Assembly: GCA_030248135.1 (NCBI GenBank)
Contig: JASANC010002213.1
Coordinates: 62,001 to 126,000 of the forward strand
From: Theristus sp. LFF4_11
Lineage: Eukaryota > Nematoda > Chromadorea > Monhysterida > Xyalidae
DNA length: 64,000 bases
Direction of reading: 5' to 3'
Below, piece by piece: positions 10,630-24,106 of this stretch. The notes beneath the pieces are model-generated. The model was not told where the DNA came from, ran no database searches, and saw only the letters and a program-made list of their open reading frames with translations. Made by a program: the position numbers and the translations under genes. Position 1 is the first letter of the stretch, and every line of letters begins with the position of its first letter.

Positions 10630-13600
10630 TCATAACATCCGCTGCATCGGCTGCACTGACGCGATCGCTTTCGTCTCGACGCCGCACGGCGCCGCGTGCT
10701 GCGTGCACAACGCCTGCAACCGTTGCACCTCCGCGTGCACCGCCGTCAGCTCGTCATCCAGCTGTCTGCCCTTGTCCTCCAACCCGTCCACCTCCATCTC
10801 GAGCTCCTGTATTCGATCGAGCTTCCGTTGGCGGCATTTCGTCGCCGCGATTCGATTGCGTTCACGTTTGCGCATCAGCTTCTGGCGTTCCTGGTCGGCG
10901 GCGTTGATCGGCAGGAATGAGGAGGTGGAGGGCGATGGTGATGGTGTGGAGCCGACGACGGACACCGAGCGACCGTCGGTCGTGAAACTGTCGATCGAGA
11001 GGGCCGCACTTGGGCACGCCTGCGACGTGCAAACGTGCATTGGTTGATTGTATTCGACACAGCACAATAATCCTGCTTTTTCGCGAAATAAAATCGATGG
11101 ATGGACAGCACAAGTCTCTGCGATATGCACAAGGAAATCCAGTCTCCAGACTCGCAAAGCTGCGCACACATACAGTAGTCAGTAAAGTTTGTTTGTTCAC
11201 ATTGAGTTGTCTAGCTGTATGGCCAGCGAGTCGCCAGAAAATCCACCCGAGTAGAAAAAAATGCTCACCTGCTGTCTACCGACGGTGGATGGCGGCGGCG
11301 ACGCAAACGCGGTGCTGGTGCTGGCGGCTGCGAACGCTGCAGTGGCTGGCTGCGCTGATGCGGTTGATGCGACTGATGTCAGTGACGACATGTTTGATTG
11401 CTGCTGATGTTGCGGCGGTGAGCACAGCATCACGGGCGCTGATGTGTTCGCTTGATGCAGTTGATGTTGGTGGTGTTGTGCTGACTGCAAAGTCGCTCTT
11501 GTTTAGGTTGTTTAGTGGTGTCGCTGTGTTGTTGTTGTTTTGGATCATCTATTGGAAGCCAAGCCACTTACTTAGAAGGAAAGTGTATGCTTAGTTGAAG
11601 TTCCTTTTAAGTTGAAGGAGCAAAAAACACCTTCCGAAAAGATAAGTCTACTGAAATAACACCGGATTCAGAAAGTAAGCCAGGGGGGAACCAAAAAATA
11701 CAGTGGACGTCTACTCAAATAAGATGGACTCAAAATTCCGAAAGTGCCAAAACCGATGACAAAAACCGTGCATCCGACCAGTGGTTTTTTGAATTCGGAA
11801 CCGGATTAAACGAAACAAAATAACAAACACGACTGAGCCAAATGCACCTGCGACTGTTGTTGTTGTTGCTGTTGTAATTGCAGTTGCTGCTGCTGCTGTT
11901 GTTGGTGGTGTTGCGGTGCGGCGACCGCCAGAAACGGCCCGCCACTGGCGAACATGCCGTTGACGGGTTGGTGGTGTTGCGGTTGATTGCCGCCGAACGA
12001 GTGCATGATCAACGGTTGCACGGTGCACGGTACGGTACCGCCGGTCTGTGACCGCACAAAGATCAGACCGCTGGCCGTCAGTTGGTTGGCCGGGTGGTGA
12101 CCGCCGACCGCAGCGCCGCTGACCGCCGTTGAGAGTGCGGTCGAGAGCGAGTTGGCCAGTGACAGCTGCTGCTGCGGGGTGAGACCGCTAGCGCTGCTGC
12201 TGTTGACCACCTGCGAAGTGGAGATTTGTTTTGTTTTCTTGGAAACCACTTGTGAAAATACGAAACAGGTGTAAATTCAATCTCAATGATCGAATGAGAG
12301 AGAGGGTTGCGAGCTCTGCTGATTGAATTTGGCGGTCATTAGGCCGCCGCAAGTGAATTGCTTGAGAGAGCAGACCCGTAAACATTTATCAGTCTGAACG
12401 ACTCTTCAACAGCTAACAAAGGATTGAATTGGAAACAATAATAGCTGCATTTAGCGTACAGCCAAGTGACTCTCAAACGAAGCGGTTGATGTACAGGTGA
12501 GTTTTGAGAAACAGACAGTAACAGATCTGATAGTTCACGGATATGGCTGAATTATTTTTTCGCAAAAAGCAGGAAACTCCGATAAAACTGTGTGAACAGC
12601 ATGTAGTTAAATGAACCAAAGTGAAAAAAAAGAACTTTTGAAATTTCCACAGAAAAAAATCCTTACCGGTGAACTGTTGGCCGCAGCGGCCGCCGCGAAC
12701 GCGTTCACAATGTCAGACGCGTGTTGCGCCTGTTGCAGTTGCTGTTGTGTTTTGGTGTTGTTGTCTTTGCTTGTGTTGTTGTTGTTGTTGTTCGGCGACT
12801 TATCGCTGCTGCCAGCTCCCAGTGAGGTCGTCGGCGTTAGAAAGCCGGGACTCAACAGATTCGGCCCCGGCTGAAAGTCGTGCTGACGGTAGAGCACGTT
12901 CAGGGCGTCTGCAAAATCAAAATGGACGTGCGTTTTTTTGAGTTTCAGTTCGAAACAAACAATACAGGTACAAGGTGTTCATGTTCGAAATTCTGCAGCA
13001 AAATATGCCTATTTCATCGGCTGAATAAAAAAGCGTATAAAAACCGAGCTTACCAAGGAATCCCTGCGCGTACTGTCGTTGCGGCGTGGTGACGTCCTTC
13101 GGAAACAGAATTTGCGTGGGCGTCGGTGTACTTACGGTGACACTTCCTGAAAAATCCTTTCTCAAAATAAATTCTGATTTGCGATTCTGATTTTCAAAAT
13201 AAGCTCCATGAGGTTTCTGATAAAATTCTGTTGTTTTAAACAACTTGTATGTTTCGGTGATAACAGTCACCAGATCACCAGATGAATTCGGATGGACTGC
13301 ATTACATGTATTTCAACATGATCCACCCGATAAGCACGCCAGAATCAAATCATTCAACACAGCAATTTGAATAACTAAAAAACGAAGATGTTGTCTGAAG
13401 CAGTCAAATTTGAAAAAAATGACGTTATAAACGGCGTATAGAATGATTTGATTTTTTTACCACTCATCTTTGATTTGACCGGGCTTTGGAAACAGGAAAC
13501 TAACAAAAAAACTAACAGTGTGGCGCGAGTGTTGTGCGAAATCTTTGGTGTGTCGGCCTCAGATGACTCATAACATTTAAACGAAACAACACCTATATTA

Positions 13601-14487
13601 CAACATGATTCGCTCGGCTTGTATACACTTCACCTTATGCAACGAAAATATCTCAAATATGCGTGCGTGTGGCGTGCGTGTGTGCTGTTCGAAATTTATG
13701 AGTGATGACTAATTCTGTGTTAACGCGAGAAACTGAAACAATCAAATTACACTTTTTTCCACAGTGCGAAAAAACTTTGGAACTGAAAGTGTCAAATAGT
13801 CCGAGTGAATATTCAATCTGATGTTGCATAGGGACAAACAGGCATACATGCGCGCGTCTATTTACTGGTGTGGTGTGATAAGTGTCCGTCTACAACAACA
13901 CCTGACCGACAACAACGGGTCAGTCTTTAAACAAGCACTTTTTCTAGACACCACAATGAATACACACTCCGCCAGTATCCAAAATCAGACCCGAACCACA
14001 CTCTGACTATAATCTCCCCGGATATTTTGTTGTATTTGCCTGAACATCAGGTTTAAAAAACGAAATTTTTTCTTTTTATACCAACCTTGATTGATGAATT
14101 TCTCCAACTCCGGCGACGTCAACTTCAGCAGTCGCACGACATCGGGCGTCTGCAGCGACTTCTTGGCGCTCTCAGCCGACGTGAAGTCGAGCGTCAGTTT
14201 GTTCTTCAGCTGTTTTATGTCGCCACCAGACTCCGCTACGGTGGCGCCGTTTGCGGCTGACGTGCCGCTGCTGACAGCCGCCGACGGTTGCGCTGCGGTG
14301 GTCGACTGTTGCACGCTGAAGTGCACGGCCGATCGTTTGCGACTGTTTGTCAGGGCGCTCGTGTTCGTGGCGCTAACGGTCGGGCCGCACGTGGTCGAGA
14401 CGAGCGTGGCGGAGCCGGCGGACGCGTTCGGCTGCACCAAAGCGGTTGGCCGGTGAATGGCGGTTGCTGCCGGGTGCGGCATGTTGG

Positions 14488-14521
<34 letters not shown>

Positions 14522-14581
14522 AGCAGACGACGACGGCGGCGGCGGTGTGTGCGTGGCGTTCTTTTGCGCTGATTCATTCAT
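10630..14581 (-). CDS. jun-1: Jun-family bZIP transcription factor (AP-1)
   Basis: Six exons: 14581-14086 (ATG), 13146-13054, 12908-12667, 12210-11848, 11484-11269, 11019-10630 (TGA); 1,800 nt, 599 residues, all phases agree. The N-terminus is rich in Asn and Pro. Residues 129-165 form the Jun delta/JNK-docking region: LTLDF, then TPDVVRLLKLTSPELE, which keeps the two proline-directed sites (Thr145-Pro, Ser156-Pro) matching Ser63 and Ser73 of c-Jun. STPTPTQILFPKDVT follows, as in vertebrate Jun. Long Gln/His-rich stretches occupy the middle. The basic region (about 516-540: RKRERNRIAATKCRQRKL) and a leucine zipper (about 541-580) bind DNA as a homodimer or with Fos. At 599 residues it is far longer than c-Jun (about 330) because of the low-complexity inserts. 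The start was chosen as the first Met after the acceptor GTTACAG near 14627, which could be a trans-splice site. Confidence 0.93.
14003..14085. mobile_element. Solitary TIR relic in jun intron 1
   Basis: GGATATTTTGTTGTATT then TGCCTGAACATCAGGTTT closely matches the terminal repeat of the element at 20487-21142. Only one end is present, and it abuts the splice donor of jun exon 1. Confidence 0.65.
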
Positions 14582-14627
14582 GGTGTTTTTGTTGTTGTTG
14601 CTCCGCTGTAGGGCTGGTGGGGCACCG

Positions 14628-17600
14628 CTGTAACGTGGACAAAAAGTAGAGTATGTAATGTACGCTTTTTTGGTGTTTGATGTTTTTACATACACACACA
14701 CAAAGGTAAAGACACACCGAGGCCGTGTCGGTGTGGAATGTGTTGAAAATACGGTTTGTTTGGTAGCAGGCATGGCGCGATTGTGATTTGTCTGATTTTG
14801 TGGGTTTGTCTTTCTTTCTTTCTTTTTCTCGCTCAGACTGTGAGTAGACGTTTTTTGTAAACCAACTGCATCACTCATCATAGATTGGGCGCTTAAGCCG
14901 ACTTGAAAACACCACGGTCCATATCGAAAATTCATGTGTCGAAAAAACACATGTAAGCAAGCACCTGTTTTGAATTGATGCACAAAAAGAATGCAGACAG
15001 ATACTAAATATCAAAACAAACATTATTTTGCGCCGTCCATTGTTTGTTTATGGCGCGCGCAACAAAAAAAAACTGAGAACAGAATGCAAAAAGAGCACGT
15101 TTCGACGTGAAACGAGCTGACTAATCTACACTATTTTAGTTGTGATTTTTTGTGCGGTTTAATTTTTTGGTGTATGAATAGAGTGAGCGACCACTTTGTA
15201 AAGTAGCGTAAAGTGACCATACAAAAGAAAAAATTGCATTTCGTCCAGAAAAATGAGTCACCGGACGAGCGAACATAGACCGGCAGAAACGAAGGAAGTT
15301 GCAGCAATCATTTGCACACAAAAAACGAAAACTTCACTACTTTATTTCCGCCACTTTTTTCGAACATTACATACGAAGAAGATACATTCATGGGTGGTAA
15401 ATGATTGTTGGTTTGAATACGAATAAAATTGTTTCTTATCAGACATTGAAGAAAAAATGGCTAAAAAGATGTTGCTGGTACTTACTGATCAATAGTTTGG
15501 CTCTTTATCACAAAATTGAAAAATGAAAAACGAAACGCAAAAGTGCGGGCGAATTTCGCGCAACTGCGAGAGCGGCAACGTGCGTGTTTTTTTGCTCGCG
15601 CAAAATTCGAAAAACTCGAGAAGCGCAGCCAGTTGCGTGTTGCTAGTGTGGTTGAACGTTTCGGAAAAAAAATAGCTGAACAAACTGAACTGAAAACCGC
15701 CAGCATTGAACGAGCCACCCACTCATATTTCTCTAAATTGTGTGTGTGTGTGTGTGCGTGTCGGCTGGCGCATTATGAACGCGTACACGACGACAACAAC
15801 AACAACGACGACGACAAATATCCGCACATGTGCTGTCGGAATATTCCTAGGTGTCCGGTGGAAAACCGGTAAATATCCAGCCATTTCGATGTTTTGTGTT
15901 TTAGCACCAATGACGTACACGTTGGTGAACAAAGAATGCAGGTGGATAAATTTGGTGTCGTGTGTGAAATGTGGAATGACGCTGCTGATAAAAAATATGC
16001 AGCAGAAGTTTCAACTGCGTCTATCGCAAGCGTTCAGTTCAGTTCATCATAAACGCTTTCAGCAACTGGGACGCCGCGGCGACCGCGCAACACGTCAGTG
16101 AGACTTCATTTCTTTAACTGGTAGCTTCCCCACCGGTTTCAGCAGCCCGAAAGTACAGTATGGTGGATGGTGGTGTATTCAGAACTCCGGTGGAGGGGGT
16201 TTGGTGTGGGCTGGACAAACAAACAGACTCCAAGCCCCCGGTCTGTCTGTGCCTGGGAACACTCCATTCTCGTGTTCGGTGACTTTCGGCCGCTTTTGCC
16301 TACGAAAAGCAGCGAATCCGAAAAAGTTCATTTTTTCATGCACACCACACAGGCAAACCGACTGGACTGATCGCAATTGAAAACTGATAACGCGCCGATT
16401 TGCTGATCAGTGGACAAACAGAATCGGAAACCACCAGCGGCACTAAGATACACCACAGTTCTCCGCTCGTGCGACGGTGTGTGGTGGGCGGGCCGTAAAT
16501 GGCAGCGCCACGTTGCGACAACAACCACCAACCACCAGGTCCATCCATACCACACCGACCAAACCGTCCCACAGTTGACGGGCATGATCCGAATGCAAAG
16601 TTGGCGCCTTTCCACCGCCCACCGGGTCCCGTCGCCAGGCACACACGAGGCATAACAACGAACACACACACACACACGACAACACAACCATCGATACGTG
16701 CGCATACGTCATACACGCACTGGGACTGGGCTGACTAAGCGCACACTGACACAATGCTCGCTGAATCAGCAGTTCAGGCCAGCCCGTCAGCCGTTGTCGC
16801 TGTGTGTGTTGGTTTGGTGTGCGGTTTCAGAACACACACACATGGTGCACATTTTGATCGATCGTCACGAAAAGTGCTAAGTCTCTTTTACCAATATTTG
16901 CGGGAGCGAATGTTTAGCGCTGTTGAAATATATTGATTGTCAGATTTCATGGTGCAAATGCGTGACTTCAGTGCTGTCAACCGAGAACTCCTTTGCAGTT
17001 TCACACAACACACTCTCAGCCGATACAAACTGCTCTGGAAAAGATCTCAGGAGCAAAATCCACCGAGCAAGCAAGGCACGCGAAAAAATTTCGAACAAAG
17101 TACTTAGCGCTTTACAGAGACCCAGTCAACCGAGTGGTGTCGTCGGTTGACTCAGCGGGCGTTTCTTGCGCGCTGTGTACTCTGCACCATGTCGTTAAAA
17201 ACGCCACGTGGTTCGACACGGCAATGTAATCAATAAATGTTTATCAGCAAAAGCGACAACAACAACAACGGGCGCCGCGGCGCTACTGCGTTATGGAACG
17301 CGCCGGAGATCGATGATGCGCACTTTGTGTTCTCCATTGCGCATTACGCTTATGACACGATGTATGTATGTATGAGAAAAGGAAGATACGTCAGCGTTTT
17401 GACGAACGTCTCTTGTGCTTTCATGCCTTGCCATGCCACCGTCACATTGCCCTTCTTGTGCATTCCTAAGCGTAGTGCAGCTGTTCTCAAAATTTGTGTC
17501 CCGAATACCAATGCTACATGGCGGATTTCGAAATGCTGAGCCGTAGAGTGCGCGATTTTGCTGTAGTGACCATCGCTCAAATTTATTCGAAATTCTTCTG

Positions 17601-17842
17601 GTCGTAGGGATTGTGTTGTGATATCCAGAGGCCGTTTTAGAAACTAACGATTAATTGAACAGATACCAATATACGTGTTTATATTCTTGGCGTGTGTGTA
17701 CATGTACATATGTATGTAGCGTGGTTGATATGTGATCTTGGTTCATGTGGAGCACACTTTCTGAGAATTCTATGTGACATGGTCAGCAAGAGAAGGGCTT
17801 TCAAAAAACGTTTTTGTTGTTCGATTTCTCAACGTTGGTTTT
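14628..17842. other. No supported gene; jun 5' flank and simple repeats
   Basis: This stretch holds (TG)n and (CA)n runs (around 15740, 16660 and 16840) and short frames on both strands. A plus-strand frame ending at GCAAT/GTAATC (about 17227) loosely resembles the exon-2 ends of the cysteine-rich family, but the conserved cysteines are not there. I could not support a gene. Confidence 0.4.
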
Positions 17843-17941
17843 TTAATGCTCCAGTTCCAGCTTCTTGGTGTTTGCCCCATCCCGGTCACTATCCACCGCC
17901 ACATTGCATCCGGCATACGGCATTAGATCTTGAAATACCAG
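17843..17941 (-). CDS. Candidate last exon, unknown protein
   Basis: A minus-strand frame reads LVFQDLMPYAGCN, AVDSDRDGANTKKLELEH, then TAA. The composition looks protein-like, but the acceptor (AATAAAAG) lacks a pyrimidine tract. It could belong with the acidic exon at 18884-18980. Not recognised. Confidence 0.25.
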   Translation of the reverse strand: MVFQDLMPYAGCNVAVDSDRDGANTKKLELEH

Positions 17942-18883
17942 CTTTTATTAAGTCCTTTGTTCTGTTTACTAGCCAGTTACGCACCTGTGCGTCGCCCGTA
18001 ACCTTGATTGGGCAACATTTATTTGCTTTCATTTGCGTCAGCAAAACGAAGCCACGCACAATTCCTATCGCCATCTGAATTAATTAATACTCTGAGACTC
18101 TGCGCGCGACTTGTTTACTGACGTAAGCAACTGAATACAATACATACACAACTGGAAACAGTTTGCAGGTGAATGTCGCAACTTTGTTTCTACCGTACTT
18201 GGCAGCTTACTGTAGTTTCACGTGATGATAAGGGCGAGATGAAAAATCAGAGCGGCAGTTTCGTTAAACTTGTATTAGTGACAATCTGGAACATGAGTTC
18301 TGTCAGATTGTGTTTAACGCGGCTTGAGGAAACCGCACTTCATAAGTAGCCCTAGCAATTTTTCATTCGATGATAAATTTGACCCTCTGAATGCCTAATT
18401 AACTTGATTCGTCGTAACTTTAACCTTTGCCTTTTATCGTCAACAATAACTCGAGTTTTTTTAACCAGAAGGTTTTACTAATTGGACAGAGGGTTTAAAA
18501 AGCCTCGTTTTTCCTTCAGCTTAAACAAGAACTGAATGCTTACACAGAGCACACAATGAGCATAAAGGAATAAAGCTCGGTCAATAACGTATGTAGGTCA
18601 CGACCTTCAGGACACGCACGAAAAGCGAAGTAAATATAAATACATATGTTAATTTAATTGCGCTTTCAAGAGCTTTGACTTTACTTTCTCACCTGAAGGA
18701 AGGATGACAGGCATTTTCGTTTAAAAGATCTGCATTTATTATCGAACATCATACATAAACTTTGACTGCTTAACCCTGATTCTTAACCACCATTCTCAAA
18801 TAATATTGACCGTAAAAATGAAAAGATTTTTAATAAAACTTCACAATTCACAAATACAATCGAGAGAAAACTAAAAAAGCCAC

Positions 18884-18980
18884 CTGGTCGAAGCTGGCCG
18901 TCTCGTTGGTGTCGTCGGTGTCGTCGTCACGCGCGACTTCATCAGCGTCCTGTACATCTTCTGCTCCATTTCGATTGCTT
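18884..18980 (-). CDS. Candidate acidic exon, unknown gene
   Basis: Bounded by ATTACTAG and a CAG/GTGGCT donor, this 97-nt exon has a one-base lead and codes SNRNGAEDVQDADEV, then ARDDDTDDTNETASFDQ. The third-position GC content and acidity stand out from the AT-rich surroundings. Its partners were not resolved; upstream candidates lie near 19553-19816. Confidence 0.4.
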
Positions 18981-19550
18981 CTAGTAATGACGAAAACATG
19001 ACTGCAAGAAATTTCGCCGTTGTTTTGCGTTGAACATTTTAAACAGTTCCAAAAAAAGATTTTCGAAAGTGAGCGGAGTGATGAGATGAGTAGACTACAT
19101 ACTGAGTGAAATAAGAATATCTTAGATACATATAACCGAAATAACGGAAACTTTGATCAGTATTCATAACCGCAAAACCAAGAAACCCCACTAATCCGAG
19201 TGACGGATGTGGATGGAACATTGAAATGGACAAAAGTGAAAATAGAAAAATAATAAAAACAAGAGCAGGTCAAGTTTAACACCGAGACTGACAACAACGA
19301 CACGTTGGGCTTCAAAATCCAATTTAGTACGACGGAAAGTTGACACAAAGAAGCGCAACTGACCGAATCCCATTCATGAACAACAACAACATTCGTTAAT
19401 GACTTTCAAACAACAAGTATAGATGGAAACTTTATTCAGAACTTTGAAACTCAACCGAACCGCGAGCACAATGGCACTATGAAAACAGAACAGTATCTTT
19501 AAGTGGTACAGGTTGTTCCCAATGGACCAATCGATCTCGTATATGTAACT

Positions 19551-19816
19551 TTAGTGATATTTAACGATCCAGTCGAGAGCTTTATCAAGATGAATGTTTT
19601 CATGACCACTTCCAGAAGAGTATGGATCCAGGAATGTGGGTGGGGTGAACGTGACATTCAAAGTGCAACAAGTGAAATAAACAGCAATTTGCAAATAATA
19701 ACAGGGAGGGCACAGATAAACGAGTGCGGATGGTTTGAAATTCTTGAAATAGACAGTGTGGCAAGCACTCGCGCACCCATACATCAAGGTATTGCGAATC
19801 TTTTGTCCTGAAACTT
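19551..19816 (-). CDS. Candidate exon or ORF ending LDKALDWIVKYH
   Basis: An open frame follows a GTTTCAG acceptor near 19817 and stops at 19551. It contains several Cys and ends TPPTFLDPYSSGSGHENIHL, then DKALDWIVKYH. It may be the last exon of an unknown gene, or chance. No family recognised. Confidence 0.25.
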
Positions 19817-20486
19817 TTATAAAAAAGAACAAATAAGCGAACAGTCCTAAAATTAAATCAGTCAACACTTACAGTTGAAGAAATAAAATTGACTTTTACA
19901 ATTAACAATACACCTGCAAACAACATGTTTTGCTCCGCTATTTCAATAACATACGGTAATCAAAATGAATAATGAATCAAATTGTGGAAACATGGAAACT
20001 TTTCATTTCAAAGAGAGTGTAGCTGATAATTGCGAACATTAAACGCGACACATCTGATGTACCGCACATTTCATAATATGTCCTGTAAAGCGAACTGAAC
20101 TTCTCTTGTCAACCGCTCCAATCAATATTATGACCGATTTGAAAAACGAAAGATAAGCGAAATAAAATAAAACGGCTTTCCCGTCGTTAAACAATAGCAA
20201 GTAATGAGAGAGCGAGAGAACAATATCGAAAATAATGATAACACACCAACATCAGCGATGTCAAATGCGACTTTGTGTTCTAAACTACAACAGCTACGCA
20301 GCAAAAGTGTCACCATAGCAGCCAACAGGAGTGCAGCTTAAAGAACTGAAAGTAGGCCACACCATCATCGGCCCACACATGACGTTCATTCGGAAGTGCA
20401 GTTTCGAACAAGTTACTAAACTACTGTGGTTGCAATTTGTAGATAGTTCCGTTGCTTTAATGCTTGTTCTTATCCGTCGATATTTA

Positions 20487-21142
20487 TGGTCGCCCTGGAT
20501 ATTTTGTAGTATTAGCTGATTGGTTGCCTGAACATCAGGTTCACAAAAAGAATTTTTTTCTTTTTTCTGAATACTGTGATTTCCTGTGCGTTTATTTTGC
20601 GTGGGCAAACAGTGAGATTTTTAATGGAAAAATCTTGTTCATGATTTGGGAGTTGCAGACAAATCAAAAAAAGCAAATTTCATGGTAAAGAAACACTTTT
20701 TGGTCGAAAAAAAGGACGATAACTGACGACGACGATGTTCCCTTCGGAAAAAAATTGACAAAAGGGAATTGACAGCAAAACAAGTCCGCTTTTTACAAAA
20801 TGTACGTCACACAAATCCTTTAAAGCGGTTTTCTTGAGCAAAAAAAAATAAAGCAGCTAATATTTGACAGCGAATTCGGGTTTCCAATATTCGTCGTCGC
20901 CGTCGTTATTTTTTTTGCACAAATGAAGTTTTTTGCCATGAAAACTGCTGCTTTGATGTCTTCATCTCATAAATCACAAACAAGATTTTTTTCCATCAAA
21001 GACTCACTGTTTGTCTACCAAACAAAACAAAAGCACAGAAATCACAAAGCTAGAAAAAAGAAAATGTCCATTCCAATTTCTTTTTTGAACCTGATGTTCA
21101 GGCAACCAATCAGCTAATACTACAAAATATCCAGGGCGACTA
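20487..21142. mobile_element. Non-autonomous element with long TIRs and TA flanks
   Basis: About 52 bp starting CGCCCTGGATATTTTGTAGT and ending ACATCAGGTTC is repeated perfectly and inverted at the right end. TA borders both sides (20485-20486, 21143-21144). The 656-bp interior is AT-rich and has no transposase frame. The TA target fits a Tc1/mariner-like MITE. Confidence 0.85.
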
Positions 21143-21714
21143 TAACTGATTAGAAAGTTTTCAAAAAAATATTGAAGATTTCTTGTACTTCAAACTCATA
21201 AAAAACGGAAACTGGAACACTGCAAATAAAGCCTAAATCAGCTTTCCGCCATGAGTGGAAGATAACAAACCAAATGACCGGAAGCATGTGCTGGGCTATG
21301 CGCGGAGGTCGCAGTTGAAATTGAAATAAAGCATGGCGGTGGCGGACGAGGAGCAGAACAACACAGTTTAAAAACTCAAAAAGTGCCATCAGTCAAAGTC
21401 ATTAGCAACTTTACAGTGGTATGGTAACAGTGGTATCTTCCATCCACTTTGTCATATTTCCGAGCCACATGACGATCTTTTTCGCATCAAAGTTTCATTA
21501 ACAACAATTTGAAACCGAATGTGTTGTAAAAGAAATGAAGATTTACATGCGTCATGTGCACAAGTAATAAGATCAAATTTGTGTGAACTGCTGAAATCTA
21601 ACGACGTCAAAAGCTACACGAGAGCAAATCCAAACCACGCAAAAAATCAACAAGTACTCGAATAACAAGTGCGCCGAAGGCAGGATCTTATACGTTTCAG
21701 TATTGCTACAGACT

Positions 21715-22505
21715 TAGAGTTGGTAAAAAAACCGGTTTTTTATATTGCCAGGAAAAAAAACGGTTTCTTTTCCGTTTTAAAACCGTTTTAAAACCATAAA
21801 AAACCGAATGCTTCCCAGCTCCTAAACTTTTCAGAACTTGGCATCTTGAACTCAAAATAGGAAATACATCAAAATTAGTGATTTTGAGCAGCGTAAAATG
21901 CTGTTTTCGGGCATACAACCGACCCAATATGCTATTTTTGCCACCAAATGCTACCCAATTTTTTGTTTCAAATCAAATTAATTTCGCTTTTATTGGTTTC
22001 CAGGGCAGCACGTTCAATAAATTGAAAACAAAGACTGGGCAGTGACCGTGTAGGTGTGGGGAGCGGTTGCAAGGAGACCGGATAGCTGACCCCGATTAGG
22101 GGGCGAGATTTGCAGAACTGCAAAGTGAAACCGGTGGCGGATTGCGTTTTAAAAATAACATTTCATCAGTTACCCTTTGCAAATCGACAACATCGTCAGT
22201 TAGTCTGCATATGCACTTAGTTTAGCAGTGACCTTGTCTTCATCGTATTTCACTTGACCCTTGCCACAAAAGCTTCTGCAAAATGATGCTTCCCCAGTTC
22301 AGTTCGATACAGTTCACTGCACCGTTTTTTCAAAAATATAATTTTACATTTTATCAATCAAACGAAGAGTTGTGATTTTTGACCACGAAGTTTGAAAATT
22401 TTTAAGGTAAAAAACCGGTTCTTTATTTTTTCAAGAAAAAAAAACTGGAAAAAAACCGGTTTTAAAACGGAAAAGAAACCGTTTTTTTTTCCTGTGCCAA
22501 CCCTA
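21715..22505. mobile_element. hAT-like non-autonomous element, TIR TAGRGTTGG, TSD TACAGACT
   Basis: The left end TAGAGTTGGTAAAAAAACCG and the inverted right end TAGGGTTGGCACAGGAAAAA share hAT-style termini. A perfect 8-bp duplication TACAGACT lies at 21707-21714 and 22506-22513. Both subterminal regions carry mirrored AAACCGGTTTT/AAACGGTTTC blocks. It is 791 bp with no transposase. Confidence 0.92.
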
Positions 22506-23365
22506 TACAGACTACAGGGATCGTTAAGAAGACCAGTTTCACATTTTAACAAATTTCAGCAAACCTGAAAATGGAAACCCCACAACATCGGAGGCTTCAA
22601 TATCAGATTGCAGCTGCTAACGAAGGAAGCCTCGAGCGCATTCGTTTTGTTGCACATGGTAAATAAATAGAGCTTCGCTAATTCGTCAACAATTAAGCAG
22701 GAAGCCATGATTTGGAACAATCTATTCTATTTGGTTGGCGTTTGACTGCGGAATTCGAAAAACTCCGAAACCGGACTGGTTTATTCAGAGAATGAGATCT
22801 GTTGTCCGAGGTGAAACGTTTTGAGCAGGTTAAGTATCCGTCGCCACTGAATAGCAAGGGGGCGGAAACGAGGTACACTGTATGGTGAAACAGTACATAT
22901 GTACACTATATGTACAAACAATGAAAAAAATCATTGTGCCCTTTGTAAAAAATCGGTGTAAAACAAAAAAAATCTTGTTTCTATCTAACAAACTTTGTCG
23001 CAGCACAAACAGGGTCAGTTGCCAAAAAACAATACACGCACGAATCAAGGAATTGCGGGCTGCTAAAATACTCGACTCATTAAAGACTCGCTGCTCACCA
23101 ATTTTACCGTCAGCATTCATTCATTACATCTTTCTCAAGCACTGTGAGCGCTGTTGTACCAACTACTACGACTGGGGAGTCGCTGAACTGTGTGAATGTG
23201 GCTTAATTACGGTTTTGTAATTTGTCGCCCCAGTCAGGTACAGCCACATGCCACGTACATACAGTTGGCATGAACATAACACTGCACAGCAGAAGCATCA
23301 ATGACGCTGTGTTCTGGTGACATGACGCGCGCAAATGCAAGCCCACTCCATGCTTGCCACACAGA

Positions 23366-24098
23366 TAGAGATGTAAGGGTCAAAAAAAAAATTTTTTTTA
23401 AATTTTTTTTTTAAAAAAAAGTAAAAAAAAATGAGCATTTTTTTTTTATTAAAAATTTTTGAAATTTTTTCTTTAATGTGCCCTGAAAATGCCGTTTTTG
23501 GCATAATTTTTCGAAAGTTCAACAAAAATTTTCTTTGACTTTACCTTGTCACTTAGTCTTCAACGCTGCAGGTGGTATTCTGGATTGATTTATCGACTGT
23601 TTTCAGCCTTGGTGAGTGATGATCGACTCGCGCATTGAAGTACTTGAGCGTCGCAAAGGCTAGTTCAACAAATTCCGATGTCGCTAAGGTGAGATAGAAG
23701 CAGAGAACTCACATTTACGCATCGTTTTTCAGGATCTCGAAAGGTGGAAATTGCACTGTCTGCCACTGCAAGCGTAACTTCGTTGGTTGCTCGTTGTTGT
23801 TTCGCCTCGTGTCGTCAGCATGATCACACCGGTTTGTTGTGGAACTTGTTTCCATGAGGTGAATTGAGAGGCAAAACACGAGACGTGATGTCGTCGGTGG
23901 GAAAATGGGGTCGCCGAAACCAAGTCTGAAATTTTCACCCTCCTCCCATATGAGTGGGGGTCATATGGTAAGTCGGTGGCTCCTCAGATGGTGATATTCG
24001 GACTCCCTGAAAAATTCTGAACAACTTTCATTTAAAAAAAAAAATTAAATTTTTTTTTTAAGAAAAAAATAGAAATTTTTTTTTTCTTGACATCTCTA
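23366..24098 (+). mobile_element. hAT-like non-autonomous element, TIR TAGAGATGT, TSD CACACAGA (copy 1)
   Basis: The left end TAGAGATGTAAGGGTC and the inverted right end TAGAGATGTCAAGAAAA are flanked by perfect 8-bp CACACAGA (23358-23365, 24099-24106). Long A/T homopolymer stems lie just inside each end. A small minus-strand frame beginning MKISDLVSATPFSHRRHH is shared with copy 2 (57850-58611). It is 733 bp. Confidence 0.95.
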
Positions 24099-24106
24099 CA
24101 CACAGA

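Noticed and set aside
14350..14577. Thr/Arg-rich frames opposite jun exon 1
   Set aside because: These are shadows of the Asn/Pro-rich coding exon on the other frame or strand.
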